From: JARRLC01 sp050290865
GTDB lineage: Bacteria; Pseudomonadota; Alphaproteobacteria; Rhizobiales; Rhodomicrobiaceae
Assembly (NCBI GenBank): GCA_050290865.1
Contig: JBNKIW010000004.1
Location: forward strand, 1 to 64,000
Length of the DNA: 64,000 bases
Direction: 5' to 3'
A program made the position numbers and the translations under genes. Shown here piece by piece: positions 16,005 to 24,541 of the stretch. How positions within the stretch are numbered: position 1 is the stretch's first letter; each line of letters opens with the position of its first letter. Below the pieces are notes generated by a model that was not told the DNA's origin, did not search any database, and saw only the letters and a list, made by a program, of their open reading frames with translations.

Positions 16005-19000
16005 ATGGACCCGCGCCTTGAGGCCTTCAAGAGCCCCGAGTTTTTTCGCGTTTTCGGCGCGGTGGCCTCGCTCGCCGGAGCGGCGGAAGAAGAAGAACTC
16101 GACGTTTCCGACATCGTGCCGACAGCCGACGAAGCCATCGCCGGCGTCGTGCGGCAGGCTCAACTGCGCAATCCCGACCCCGCGTCGCGCCTCCTCCTGA
16201 TCAAGGGCCAGACCGGCACCGGCAAGACGCATACGCTGCTGACCGCCGTGCGCAGCCTGCATCGCGAAAGCGACGTGTTCGCCGTCGTCCTGCCGATGGT
16301 CGAATTCGTGTCCGAGGCACAGTTCGACGCGTGGATGACGCGCAGCCTGCTGACGCGGCTCAGCGAGCCCTATCTTGTGCCGAAAGGCACACCCGTGCCG
16401 CTGGTACGGCTGGCGAATGCGCTGCTCGATCTCTTTCCCACTGCGGTGTCGAAGCGGCTGAAGGAAGCCGCCGCCGTCGGCGACGTGACGGTGAGCGAGC
16501 CGGAATTCCGGGGCCTGGTTGCCGGCATCCGCAGCCGCCTCGCGCGCGCTACGCGCATCCCGGCGGCGGGCGAGGGGACCATCGCCGCGATCCTCGGCGT
16601 ACTGTTCGGCGAGGACGATGCGTTCGACTACCTGCGCGGGCTGCCGATCGAGGCGACCATCGCGGGCGTGCGCATCGCCAACCCGGCGAGCGAGCAATGC
16701 GCCCGGCTGCGGCTGGAGGAATTGATGAACGTGATCGCGGCCTTCGGCGGCGCGGTGTTCATCGCCTTCGACCAGCTCGAACAGAGCAAGCTGGACGGCT
16801 GGGAAGGGCGGCTGACTCACGCCATCAGCCGCGGCGCGCTCCTGTGCGAGACGCTGCCCAACGTGTCGGTCGCATTCGCCGTGCTACCGTCGCTCTACGA
16901 CAACATCGTGCAGGGCATCGACCCGTCCATCCGTGACCGTATCGAGCGGCTCGGCGCCCAGCCGGTACGGCTGAAGCCGCTGGCGCGGCACGAGGTCGAG
17001 GCGCTTCTCGCGCGGCGTCTGGCGCTGCTTTATGCCCAGTGTGGGGTGGCGGATGCCACTTCCGATCCGCTTTTCCCCTTCGAGGACTGGTTTCTGGACG
17101 AGCTTTCCGGCCAGACCTCGCGCTATGTCACCGAATATGTGCAGCAATTCCAGCGCCTTCTCGTGGAGCACGGCCGCGTTCCGGCGGCGGCGGAGTTCGA
17201 GGGCGAGCAGGGGAGCGCCAGCGGAGCCGCAACCACTTCGGACGCCGCCCGCCCGGCGGGGGACGCGGGCCCGCAGGGGTCGGCTTTCGACTACGATACG
17301 CAGTGGGACCGGTTTTTTGCCCAGCATCCCTACACGCCGGTCCCCAATGACGGCGCCCGCCAGGCCGACCTCATCGAATGGGCCGTCAAGGCCGCTGCGC
17401 CGGAAATCGACGGCGTCTCGGCAATCCGCACCCGCCGCGATTGCCGCGGGCGCGCCCAGACCCATGTCGTCGGCTTCGACATCGAGGTGGACGGAACGGT
17501 GGTGGAGCGGCGCGACGCCGGTATGTGCAACGAGCCCAACCAGGGCACGCAGCTTGCCGACGAACTGCGCATCGTGATCAATGGCTGCCGCAACGGGGTG
17601 CGGCCGGTTCTGGTGCGCCCGCGCGGCGGACGTTTCCCGAAAGGCGGACGTTCGGCGGGACCGATCCTCGACAAGGCGCAGGCCGATGGCGCGATCATCG
17701 TCCGCCACTTCGAAGGGCCGAGCTGGGAGCGCATCTGCGCCCTGCGCAACTTCTTCGCCCAGTTCGCCGACCAGCCCGGCTTCATCGACTGGCAGCGCCG
17801 GGCACGGCCGCTGACGCAGATCCCGTCTCTGACGGACATCCTGCAATATCCCTACCGCATGCCGGAAGAGCCGGTGGCGGAAGAAAAGGCGGCCAAGAGC
17901 GCACCCGTCGCACCATTGAAACCGCGCGCGGTGCGCAAAGTCCCCACCGGCCCATCGGTGTTCTTTGGCCACGAGGTGGACGGCCAGCCTGTCTATTGGG
18001 CGCCCTTCGAGACCGATCCGCGCCTCCTCAATTTCGGCGTGCTGGTGACCGGCGACAGCGGGTCCGGCAAGACGCAGACGCTGCGTGTGCTCATCGACGG
18101 CGTCAGCGAGATCGGCGCACCGGTGTGCATCTTCGACTTCAAGAACGATTACGCCGACCGCGAATTCGTCGTCCAGCAGAACCTGCGGGTGCATGACGTG
18201 CGCCGCCACGGTATCCCCTTCAATCCGCTGGTGCCGAGCGCGGCCGAGGACGGCAAGGCGCAGCCGATCGAGCATATTTTCACCATCACCGGCGTGCTCA
18301 AGCGCGTCTTCGGTCTCGGCGACCGGCAGGCCGCGCTCCTGCGCGACGCGATGAAGGCGGCATTCGAGAGTCAGGGCGTCGATCCGCAGAAATGGCTGCC
18401 CGTGGACCAGATTCGCGCGCCGAATTTCGACGACGTGATCGCCATCCTGGAGGAGCAGAAGGAGGCGCGGAACAGCACCGCCATCAGCCTCATCGACCGC
18501 GTGTCGCCGCTGTTCGAACTCGGCCTGTTCCCGCGGGCACGCGATGTCGAAGTGCCGTTCGAGACCATGCTCGGGGAGCGGCTGGTCCTGTCGCTGTTCG
18601 AGCTGCCGACGGATGAAATCAAGGCGGCGCTGGCCGAGCTGATTGTCATCCGCCTGCATGGCTATCTGGTGCGCGGCAGCCAGCCCCGGCGGCTGACGCG
18701 GCTTCTGGTGCTCGACGAGGCGTGGCGTGTGGCGTCGTCCAAGCACCTGGAGAATCTGGCGCGCGAGGGCAGGGCGTTCGGCGTCGGACTGGCCATCGGC
18801 ACGCAATATCCGGGCGACCTGCCACCCGATCTGGCGGGCTCGCTGGCAACGCGCATCTTCCTCAAGAACCAGCAGCCGGATCACAAGAAGGCGGTGGTTC
18901 GCGCCGTGACCGGCTCGGCGTCGGGCGTCCAGGCGCAGGAGGTGCACGCGATCCTTGAAAATCAGGAGATGTTCCAGGGCCTGATCCAGAACCAGCAATA

Positions 19001-19085
19001 TTCGCCCTACACCCCGTTCAAGCTGGTGCCCTATTACGCGCGGACCGAGGAGGAGGTGCGCGAGACGGGAACGCTGGGGCCATGA
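16005..19085 (+). CDS. Large ATPase with an N-terminal AAA/STAND-like and a C-terminal HerA/FtsK-like domain
   Basis: 1026 residues. Domain 1 (about 40-395): Walker A G-Q-T-G-T-G-K-T (68-75), Walker B-like 'AVFIAFDQLEQ' (about 250-260), then a winged-helix-like 'RYVTEYVQQFQRLL'. A low-complexity linker (about 400-430) leads to a middle domain of unknown type (about 430-620; 'VGFDIEVDGTVVE', 'RPVLVRPRGG'). Domain 2 (about 650-1026): Walker A G-D-S-G-S-G-K-T (683-690), 'CIFDFKNDYA', Walker B 'LLVLDEAWR' (about 900-908) and sensor 'AIGTQYPGDLP', as in HerA/VirB4/FtsK motors. The ATG at 16005 is used because GAGGA precedes it. HerA-type motors move along DNA or pair with nucleases; here no nuclease is apparent. 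Confidence 0.8.
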   Translation: MDPRLEAFKSPEFFRVFGAVASLAGAAEEEELDVSDIVPTADEAIAGVVRQAQLRNPDPASRLLLIKGQTGTGKTHTLLTAVRSLHRESDVFAVVLPMVEFVSEAQFDAWMTRSLLTRLSEPYLVPKGTPVPLVRLANALLDLFPTAVSKRLKEAAAVGDVTVSEPEFRGLVAGIRSRLARATRIPAAGEGTIAAILGVLFGEDDAFDYLRGLPIEATIAGVRIANPASEQCARLRLEELMNVIAAFGGAVFIAFDQLEQSKLDGWEGRLTHAISRGALLCETLPNVSVAFAVLPSLYDNIVQGIDPSIRDRIERLGAQPVRLKPLARHEVEALLARRLALLYAQCGVADATSDPLFPFEDWFLDELSGQTSRYVTEYVQQFQRLLVEHGRVPAAAEFEGEQGSASGAATTSDAARPAGDAGPQGSAFDYDTQWDRFFAQHPYTPVPNDGARQADLIEWAVKAAAPEIDGVSAIRTRRDCRGRAQTHVVGFDIEVDGTVVERRDAGMCNEPNQGTQLADELRIVINGCRNGVRPVLVRPRGGRFPKGGRSAGPILDKAQADGAIIVRHFEGPSWERICALRNFFAQFADQPGFIDWQRRARPLTQIPSLTDILQYPYRMPEEPVAEEKAAKSAPVAPLKPRAVRKVPTGPSVFFGHEVDGQPVYWAPFETDPRLLNFGVLVTGDSGSGKTQTLRVLIDGVSEIGAPVCIFDFKNDYADREFVVQQNLRVHDVRRHGIPFNPLVPSAAEDGKAQPIEHIFTITGVLKRVFGLGDRQAALLRDAMKAAFESQGVDPQKWLPVDQIRAPNFDDVIAILEEQKEARNSTAISLIDRVSPLFELGLFPRARDVEVPFETMLGERLVLSLFELPTDEIKAALAELIVIRLHGYLVRGSQPRRLTRLLVLDEAWRVASSKHLENLAREGRAFGVGLAIGTQYPGDLPPDLAGSLATRIFLKNQQPDHKKAVVRAVTGSASGVQAQEVHAILENQEMFQGLIQNQQYSPYTPFKLVPYYARTEEEVRETGTLGP

Positions 19086-19200
19086 CCTGAGGGCAGCGAA
19101 AGAGTGACTATTCCAGCCCGCGGCGGAACACGCTAAGTTGGCCATGCGCCAGTGGTATTTCCCGCCGCAGGCGTGTGGCTTCGTGTTCCAGGACAATCTC

Positions 19201-19821
19201 ATGCTCAACCTCGCCGCCGGGCAGACGAGCCCGCTCATTCCTCTCGCCGTCTGTGCAGGCGGCTATCTTCTTGGCTCCATCCCCTTCGGCCTTGTCGTCA
19301 CGCGCCTGGCGGGCTTCGGCGATGTCCGCGCCATCGGCTCCGGCAATATCGGCGCCACCAATGTGTTGCGAACGGGCAAGAAGAGCCTCGCCGCGCTGAC
19401 GCTTCTCGGCGATCTCGGCAAGGGGCTGGCGGCCGTGCTGATCGCGCGGGGACTGGGTGGCGAGGATTGGGCGATCGCCGCCGCGCTCGGCGCCTTTCTC
19501 GGCCATCTCTATCCCATGTGGCTGCGGTTTCAGGGCGGCAAGGGCGTCGCCACCTATCTCGGCATCCTCGCCGCAATCGCGTGGCCCGCGGGGCTCGCCT
19601 TTGCCGTTGTCTGGCTGACGGTCGCGGGCGTGACGCGCTATTCGTCGCTGGCAGCGCTCGTGGCGGCGGCAGCATCGCCCGTCGTGCTCGCCTTCCTTGG
19701 CGACTGGCCGGCCGTAGGTCTTTTCACGATCCTGACAACGCTCGTTTTCCTGCGCCATCATGCCAATATCACGCGGCTGATGAAGGGCGAGGAAAGCAAG
19801 ATTGGAGCGAACAAGGCTTGA
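19201..19821 (+). CDS. plsY: Acyl-phosphate:glycerol-3-phosphate acyltransferase PlsY
   Basis: 206 residues, five to six membrane helices. Transfers an acyl group from acyl-phosphate to glycerol-3-phosphate, the first step of phospholipid synthesis. The three PlsY motifs are present: 'GSIPFGLVVTR', 'IGSGNIGATNVLR' and 'RFQGGKGVATYLG'. I begin at the ATG 19201, which has AGGA about ten bases before; a start at 19138 would add 21 residues not hydrophobic enough for the family. The 3' end overlaps dprA by 20 bases. Confidence 0.96.
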   Translation: MLNLAAGQTSPLIPLAVCAGGYLLGSIPFGLVVTRLAGFGDVRAIGSGNIGATNVLRTGKKSLAALTLLGDLGKGLAAVLIARGLGGEDWAIAAALGAFLGHLYPMWLRFQGGKGVATYLGILAAIAWPAGLAFAVVWLTVAGVTRYSSLAALVAAAASPVVLAFLGDWPAVGLFTILTTLVFLRHHANITRLMKGEESKIGANKA

Positions 19822-20986
19822 AGACTGGCCCGGCAATTGCGGTGGCACGAGTACTGTGGCGGCGGGCAGCCTCGGCGCAGCGGAGAAGCTCGACTGGCTG
19901 CGCCTGATCCGCACGGAGAATGTCGGCCCGATCACGTTTCATGAACTGCTGGAGCGTTTCGGCACCGCCGGGGCGGCGCTCGAAGCGATCCCGGGCCTGC
20001 GGTATCGCGGCGGCATGCGGCGGCCGGGCGCTATCTATACGAAGGCGGATGCCATGCGCGAAATGGAGGCCGCCGAGGCGCATGGTGTCGCCGTTATCGC
20101 CTTTCCCGAAGGGGCTTACCCACCGCTGCTGAAGCACATCGAGGCTCCGCCCCCCATCCTGTTCACCAAGGGTGCCACAGGACTGGCGGCGCGCGGCACC
20201 ATCGCCATCGTCGGCTCGCGGTCCGCCTCCAGCGCAGGGCAGCAGTTTGCGGCCAATCTGGCGCGCGATCTCGGCGGGCGCGGTTACACCATCGTGTCGG
20301 GGCTGGCGCGCGGCATCGACACGGCAGCGCACAAGGGGAGCCTCGCAACCGGAACAGTGGCGGTCCTGGCGGGCGGGCTGGACATCGTCTACCCGCCGGA
20401 GAATGCGGCCCTGCACGCGGCGATCGCCGCCGAAGGGCTGCTGGTCTCGGAGTCTCCCATAGGCTTCGCGCCACGCGGCCAGGATTTTCCCCGGCGCAAC
20501 CGGATCATATCCGGCCTGTCGGCTGGCGTGGTCGTGGTGGAAGCCGCGCGCAGCTCCGGCTCGCTGATCACGGCGCGCCTGGCGGCGGAGCAGAACCGCG
20601 AGGTTTTCGCCGTCCCCGGACATCCGCTCGACCCGCGCTCCGCCGGAACCAACGAACTGATTCGCAACGGCGCCCATCTGCTCACCAGCGCCGGAGACGT
20701 CTTTGCCGAGCTGCCATTCGCGGCACACAGGCGGGAGCTGCGCGAAGCCGCGCGGGACGACCCGCTCCGGCCCGGGCTTTCCGAAGGCGCGGGCGAACCG
20801 TCCGAGGCCGACCGGCAGAAGGTGCTCGAAGCGCTCAGCCTCGTACCCGCCCACGCGGATACGCTCGTTCGCGACAGCGGTCTGAGTGCCCGCACGCTGG
20901 CGATCGTTCTCCTCGAACTGGATCTCGCGGGCCGCATCGAACGGCACGGCAACCAGCAGGTCTCACTGAAGCCGGAGCCGGAATAG
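19802..20986 (+). CDS. dprA: DNA-processing protein DprA
   Basis: 394 residues from a TTG with GAGGA eight bases upstream, inside the end of plsY; a GTG at 19856 is a possible later start. DprA loads RecA on incoming single-stranded DNA in transformation. N-terminal SAM-like helices ('LDWLRLIRTENVGP') precede the Rossmann-like DprA fold: 'AIVGSRSAS', 'YTIVSGLARGIDTAAHKG', 'VAVLAGGLD..YPPEN', 'RNRIISGLS', 'EAARSSGSLITARLA'. A C-terminal winged-helix segment (about 330-385, 'VLEALSLVPAHADTLVRDSGL') is the DML1-like domain common in alphaproteobacteria. The plsY-dprA pairing is conserved in this group. Confidence 0.95.
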   Translation: MERTRLEDWPGNCGGTSTVAAGSLGAAEKLDWLRLIRTENVGPITFHELLERFGTAGAALEAIPGLRYRGGMRRPGAIYTKADAMREMEAAEAHGVAVIAFPEGAYPPLLKHIEAPPPILFTKGATGLAARGTIAIVGSRSASSAGQQFAANLARDLGGRGYTIVSGLARGIDTAAHKGSLATGTVAVLAGGLDIVYPPENAALHAAIAAEGLLVSESPIGFAPRGQDFPRRNRIISGLSAGVVVVEAARSSGSLITARLAAEQNREVFAVPGHPLDPRSAGTNELIRNGAHLLTSAGDVFAELPFAAHRRELREAARDDPLRPGLSEGAGEPSEADRQKVLEALSLVPAHADTLVRDSGLSARTLAIVLLELDLAGRIERHGNQQVSLKPEPE

Positions 20987-21015
20987 CATCGGATCAGTAC
21001 CGGGTGCCGGCCAAG

Positions 21016-22191
21016 CTAACGCATCAGCTCGCGCATGGCCGCGTCGATGCCCTCCAGCGTCAGCGGATACATCCGCCCGGCCATGAGCTGCGACATCAGC
21101 CGGATCGACGGCGTATAGCCCCAATGCGCTTCGGGGACAGGGTTAAGCCACACCGCGTTTTTATAGACGGACGTCACGCGCTCGATCCATGCCCCGCCCG
21201 GCTCGGCGTTCCAGTGCTCGACCGATCCGCCCGCCAGGGCGATTTCATACGGGCTCATGCTGGCGTCGCCGACGAAAATCACCTTGTAGTCGGCCGGATA
21301 GGTGTGCAGCACATCCCAGGTGTCGATCTTCTCGGCATGGCGGCGCGCATTGTTGCGCCAGACGTTCTCGTACAGGCAATTATGGAAGTAGAAATACTCC
21401 ATATGCTTGAATTCGGCCTGCGCCGCCGAGAACAGTTCCTCCGAGACCCGAATGTGCCAGTCCATCGAACCGCCCACGTCGAAGAACAACAGCACTTTCA
21501 CCGTGTTGCGCCGCTCGGGACGGAAGGCGAGGTCGAGATAGCCGTGATGCGCGGTTGAGCGAATGGTCGCGTCGAGGTCCAGTTCCTCGGCCGCGCCTTC
21601 GCGCGCGAGCTGGCGCAGGCGCCGGAGCGCCACCTTGATGTTGCGCGTCCCGAGTTCGACGGAATCGTCGAGATCGCGGTATTCACGCTTGTCCCAAACC
21701 TTGATGGCGCGGAAATTCCGGTTGCCGTCCTGGCCGATGCGGACGCCCGCCGGGTTGTAGCCGTAGGCGCCGTAGGGCGAGGTTCCCCGCGTCCCGATCC
21801 ATTTCGAGCCCCCCTCGTGGCGGCCGTCCTGCTCCCGGAGACGCTTCATCAGCTCCTCCATGATCTTCTGCCACCCGCCCAGCGCCTTGATCTGCGCCTT
21901 TTCCTCCTCGGTGAAGACGCGCTGGGCCAGGGCGCGCAGCCATTCCTCGGGGACGGCGGCGTCCGCGGTCTCGTCCAGGAGTTCGAGGCCCTTGAAAACG
22001 GTGGCGAAGACGCGGTCGAACTTGTCGAGATTGCGCTCGTCCTTCACGAGAACCGCGCGCGAGAGGTAGTAGAAGTCTTCGACGCGCCGCCCGGCGAGAT
22101 CCGCGGACAGCCCCTGCATCAGCGTCAGATATTCCTTGAGGGTGACGGGCACGCCCGAGGCTTTCAGTTCAGCGAAGAATTGCACGAACAT
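21016..22191 (-). CDS. CoxE-like von Willebrand factor A protein
   Basis: 391 residues. The N-terminal half matches the CoxE/VWA family ('FFAELKASGVPVTLKEYLTLMQGL', 'RRVEDFYYLSRAVLVKDERNLDKFDRVF'). A VWA domain starts near residue 225 with the metal-binding motif 'LFFDVGGSMD' (D-x-G-S-M, a variant of D-x-S-x-S), and 'VIFVGDASMSPYEI' further on. Such proteins usually partner a MoxR AAA ATPase in metalloenzyme maturation; no MoxR gene lies within this window, so the partner is elsewhere. It follows the TPR gene by 53 bases in the same direction. Confidence 0.88.
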   Translation of the reverse strand: MFVQFFAELKASGVPVTLKEYLTLMQGLSADLAGRRVEDFYYLSRAVLVKDERNLDKFDRVFATVFKGLELLDETADAAVPEEWLRALAQRVFTEEEKAQIKALGGWQKIMEELMKRLREQDGRHEGGSKWIGTRGTSPYGAYGYNPAGVRIGQDGNRNFRAIKVWDKREYRDLDDSVELGTRNIKVALRRLRQLAREGAAEELDLDATIRSTAHHGYLDLAFRPERRNTVKVLLFFDVGGSMDWHIRVSEELFSAAQAEFKHMEYFYFHNCLYENVWRNNARRHAEKIDTWDVLHTYPADYKVIFVGDASMSPYEIALAGGSVEHWNAEPGGAWIERVTSVYKNAVWLNPVPEAHWGYTPSIRLMSQLMAGRMYPLTLEGIDAAMRELMR

Positions 22192-22244
22192 GATTGCCGC
22201 CTCGATTCACGCCGGGCACACGGCTTGTGTTCCTGGCGTTACCA

Positions 22245-22880
22245 TCAAAGGCTCTGCCCCTCGACCTCGCGTGCAAGCTCCTCTTCGGCCTGTTTCGCCG
22301 ATTTCATCCGCGGATGGATCGTCAGCAAATGGCGCAGGGCTTTCAGCGCTGCCTTCTTGCTGCCGGTCTCGCGCAGGATGATGGCCAGACCTTCGAGCGC
22401 CTTGAAATGACGCGGTTCCAGCGTCAGAACACGCCGCAAATCTCTCACCGCGTGCCCGTAATCGTTGCGGAGAAAATGCACCGTGGCGAGTTGGTTCCAA
22501 CCTTCGGCGTAGCTCGGCGCCATCCTGGTCAGGCTGCCGAGCAGTTTGATCGCGAGATCATATTTCTGTGCCAGCAGGGCCATGCCCGCACGCTCCATCA
22601 TCAGATCGGCGGTATCGCTCCCGGACCGGCGCCAGATCTTCTCGATGGCGGTGGCGAGCCGCTGGGCGGTTCCCTCATCGGGCGCATTCTTCAGTTGCGT
22701 GAACAGAACGTTAAGCGCCTCTGCGCGCGCCTTCCGCGTCATGCGCCGCAACGATGCGTGGCGGTAATGAGTTTTGGCCGCGGCGGCGGTCGGGGCAGCA
22801 GAAACGGTCACGGTCACGGGCACCAGCACAGGCGCCACGATCGCCAGGGACAACGCGAGTGGGGTAAGGCGCATTCTCAT
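22245..22880 (-). CDS. Secreted or periplasmic tetratricopeptide-repeat protein
   Basis: 211 residues with an N-terminal signal peptide (basic 'MRMR', hydrophobic core to about residue 22, Ala-rich cleavage area near 'SAAPTAAAA'). The mature part has at least three TPR-like units: about 97-128 ('MALLAQKYDLAIKLLGSLTRMAPSYAEGWNQLA'), 130-162 ('FLRNDYGHAVRDLRRVLTLEPRHFKALEGLA') and 165-197. TPRs bind partner proteins; the partner is unknown. It sits upstream of the VWA gene and may form an operon with it. Confidence 0.8.
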   Translation of the reverse strand: MRMRLTPLALSLAIVAPVLVPVTVTVSAAPTAAAAKTHYRHASLRRMTRKARAEALNVLFTQLKNAPDEGTAQRLATAIEKIWRRSGSDTADLMMERAGMALLAQKYDLAIKLLGSLTRMAPSYAEGWNQLATVHFLRNDYGHAVRDLRRVLTLEPRHFKALEGLAIILRETGSKKAALKALRHLLTIHPRMKSAKQAEEELAREVEGQSL

Positions 22881-22972
22881 AGGACAAGTGAAACATAAGC
22901 GCCCGGCGTGTCAAGCCGCGCCAGCTTCACTGCGTGGTGATATGCTTTATATCCAGAGAACCGGCCGCCGTC

Positions 22973-23098
22973 TCAACCCTGGCGGGCTTTGAAGCGCTTG
23001 ACCGTCTTGTTGATGACGTAAAGGCGGCGACGACGGCGCACCACCCGGTTGTCACGATGGCGGGTTCTCAAAGTCTTGATGGAATTCTTGATCTTCAT
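22973..23098 (-). CDS. rpmJ: 50S ribosomal protein L36
   Basis: 41 residues: 'MKIKNSIKTL..RHRDNRVVRRRRR.YVINKTVKRFKARQG' in outline, the complete L36 fold. It contains no Cys, so it is the zinc-free (C-minus) form, common in alphaproteobacteria. It is encoded alone on the minus strand, as is usual for this form, with no gene in the 206 bases upstream. Identification is firm despite the small size. Confidence 0.96.
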   Translation of the reverse strand: MKIKNSIKTLRTRHRDNRVVRRRRRLYVINKTVKRFKARQG

Positions 23099-23304
23099 GG
23101 CCTCGAAATGCTCTGGCGCCATGGAGGTGAACCCTCGCCACGCCGATCCGCACTCCCCGTGTTTGATGAAAAACTGCTGGCGGGACGATAGGTATCGGCG
23201 GCGGCGTTGTCAACTCGCGCGTGATCGAAACGGCTATTCCCGCTACGGTATGACGGCGCGGACCGGTGGGGCAAAATGCCGGATGCTGCGCATCGGGCGG
23301 GAGA

Positions 23305-24522
23305 CTATGCCGCCGCCGTCAGCAACGCCAGCCCTTCGCCGCGCCAGCTTCCCATGCCCGTGACCAGCACCTGGGCGATCGGCCCCTCGTGGTCGCGCTC
23401 CACACCCGTGCCGTCGAACGCCGCCGGAAAACAGCCCGCCTTGAGCGCCAGCGCCGCCAGCGCGACGCCGAGCGGGAAATGCGCCTCCACCGCGTGCCCG
23501 AAGAGACTGCCATAGGTGCGGACCGCGGGGGTGCGGCCCGTCTTCTCCACCATGTCGAGGAAAGCCAGCTCCTCAGCCAGCACCGGCTCGACGCCGCTCG
23601 CGCCACTCATGACCGCCAGGGGGGCATCCTCCGTGATACCGCCGAGACCGTCGAACAGCCGCCGCATGGCTTCCGCGCCCGCGCCTGGCGCGCGCGTCGA
23701 ACGGTCCGAGACCACGCCGCCCAACGCCGCATAGGGCTTGGCGCCGCGCGCTTCGGCGTGCGCCTTCGACTCGATCACCAGGAACGCGCCCGCGCTCCCC
23801 AGCACCATGCCGCCGCGCTCACCCTGGCGCTTCCAGACCGGCTGATGGGCTGCGCTCCAGAGCATCCGGCCCAGTTCGAAGGGTAGCATCAGGTCCGCGC
23901 GCTCGGCATTGCACGCGCCGCCCACAAGGAACAACTCGCCCTGGCCCGCCCGGATGCGGCGCACGGCGTTCTCCACGGCCGAGATGCCCGCCATCTCCTC
24001 GCCCATGAAGGTGCGCGACGAGCCGGTGACGTTGTGAATGATGGAGATGTTGCCCGCCAGCAGGTTGGAGAGCTGGGCGAGGAATAGCGTCGGCTTCAGC
24101 GCGCTCGGGAGCACCTGCTTGGCGAACAGATCGGCGTCGGCACTCTCGCCCATGGTCTCCAGGACGCGCGTGTCCACCTTGGCGTCGCGCTCGCCGATGC
24201 CTGCGGCGACGACGAGGTCGGTCTTATCGAGGAACTCGCGGTTCTTGGCGATGCCAGCGTCGGCCAGCGCAAGACCCGCCGTGTATGTGCCGATGCGCTG
24301 CCAGGTTTCCATCTGGTTCTGGTCGGAGCGCTTGGGGATCTGTTTGGAGTAGTCGAGCGGTACGATGGGGTGCACCGGATAGGGCGCGAAGCGCTCGGCC
24401 TCGATGACGGGCTGCGGAGCGGTGGCGGCGGCGAGATGCTCCGTGTGTGCATCCACCCCCTCGCCGAGCGAGGAGACGAGGCCAATGCCGGTAATCCAGA
24501 CTTCCGCGCTGTCGTTCGTCAT
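23305..24522 (-). CDS. Ketosynthase-like protein lacking the catalytic Cys (VLCFA locus, copy 2)
   Basis: 405 residues with the beta-ketoacyl-ACP synthase fold ('VWITGIGLVSSLGEGVDAH', 'LLAGNISIIHNVTGSSRTFMGEEMAGISAVENAVRRI', 'GSLFGHAVEAHFPLGVALAAL'). Where active enzymes have the nucleophilic Cys, this has G-S-S; the first catalytic His region reads S-G-A-S-G. It should therefore not condense by itself and resembles a chain-length-factor partner. It is a paralogue of the protein at 27929-29146. It is the last gene of the VLCFA operon; 19 bases separate it from the dehydrogenase. Confidence 0.85.
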   Translation of the reverse strand: MTNDSAEVWITGIGLVSSLGEGVDAHTEHLAAATAPQPVIEAERFAPYPVHPIVPLDYSKQIPKRSDQNQMETWQRIGTYTAGLALADAGIAKNREFLDKTDLVVAAGIGERDAKVDTRVLETMGESADADLFAKQVLPSALKPTLFLAQLSNLLAGNISIIHNVTGSSRTFMGEEMAGISAVENAVRRIRAGQGELFLVGGACNAERADLMLPFELGRMLWSAAHQPVWKRQGERGGMVLGSAGAFLVIESKAHAEARGAKPYAALGGVVSDRSTRAPGAGAEAMRRLFDGLGGITEDAPLAVMSGASGVEPVLAEELAFLDMVEKTGRTPAVRTYGSLFGHAVEAHFPLGVALAALALKAGCFPAAFDGTGVERDHEGPIAQVLVTGMGSWRGEGLALLTAAA

Positions 24523-24541
24523 TCGATGTTCCCGGCGTTCG

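Noticed and set aside
16884..19238. 784-codon frame antisense to the double ATPase gene
   Set aside because: Composition (Arg, His, Gln, Leu) is that of a shadow; no ribosome site or motif, while the plus strand encodes two clear P-loops.
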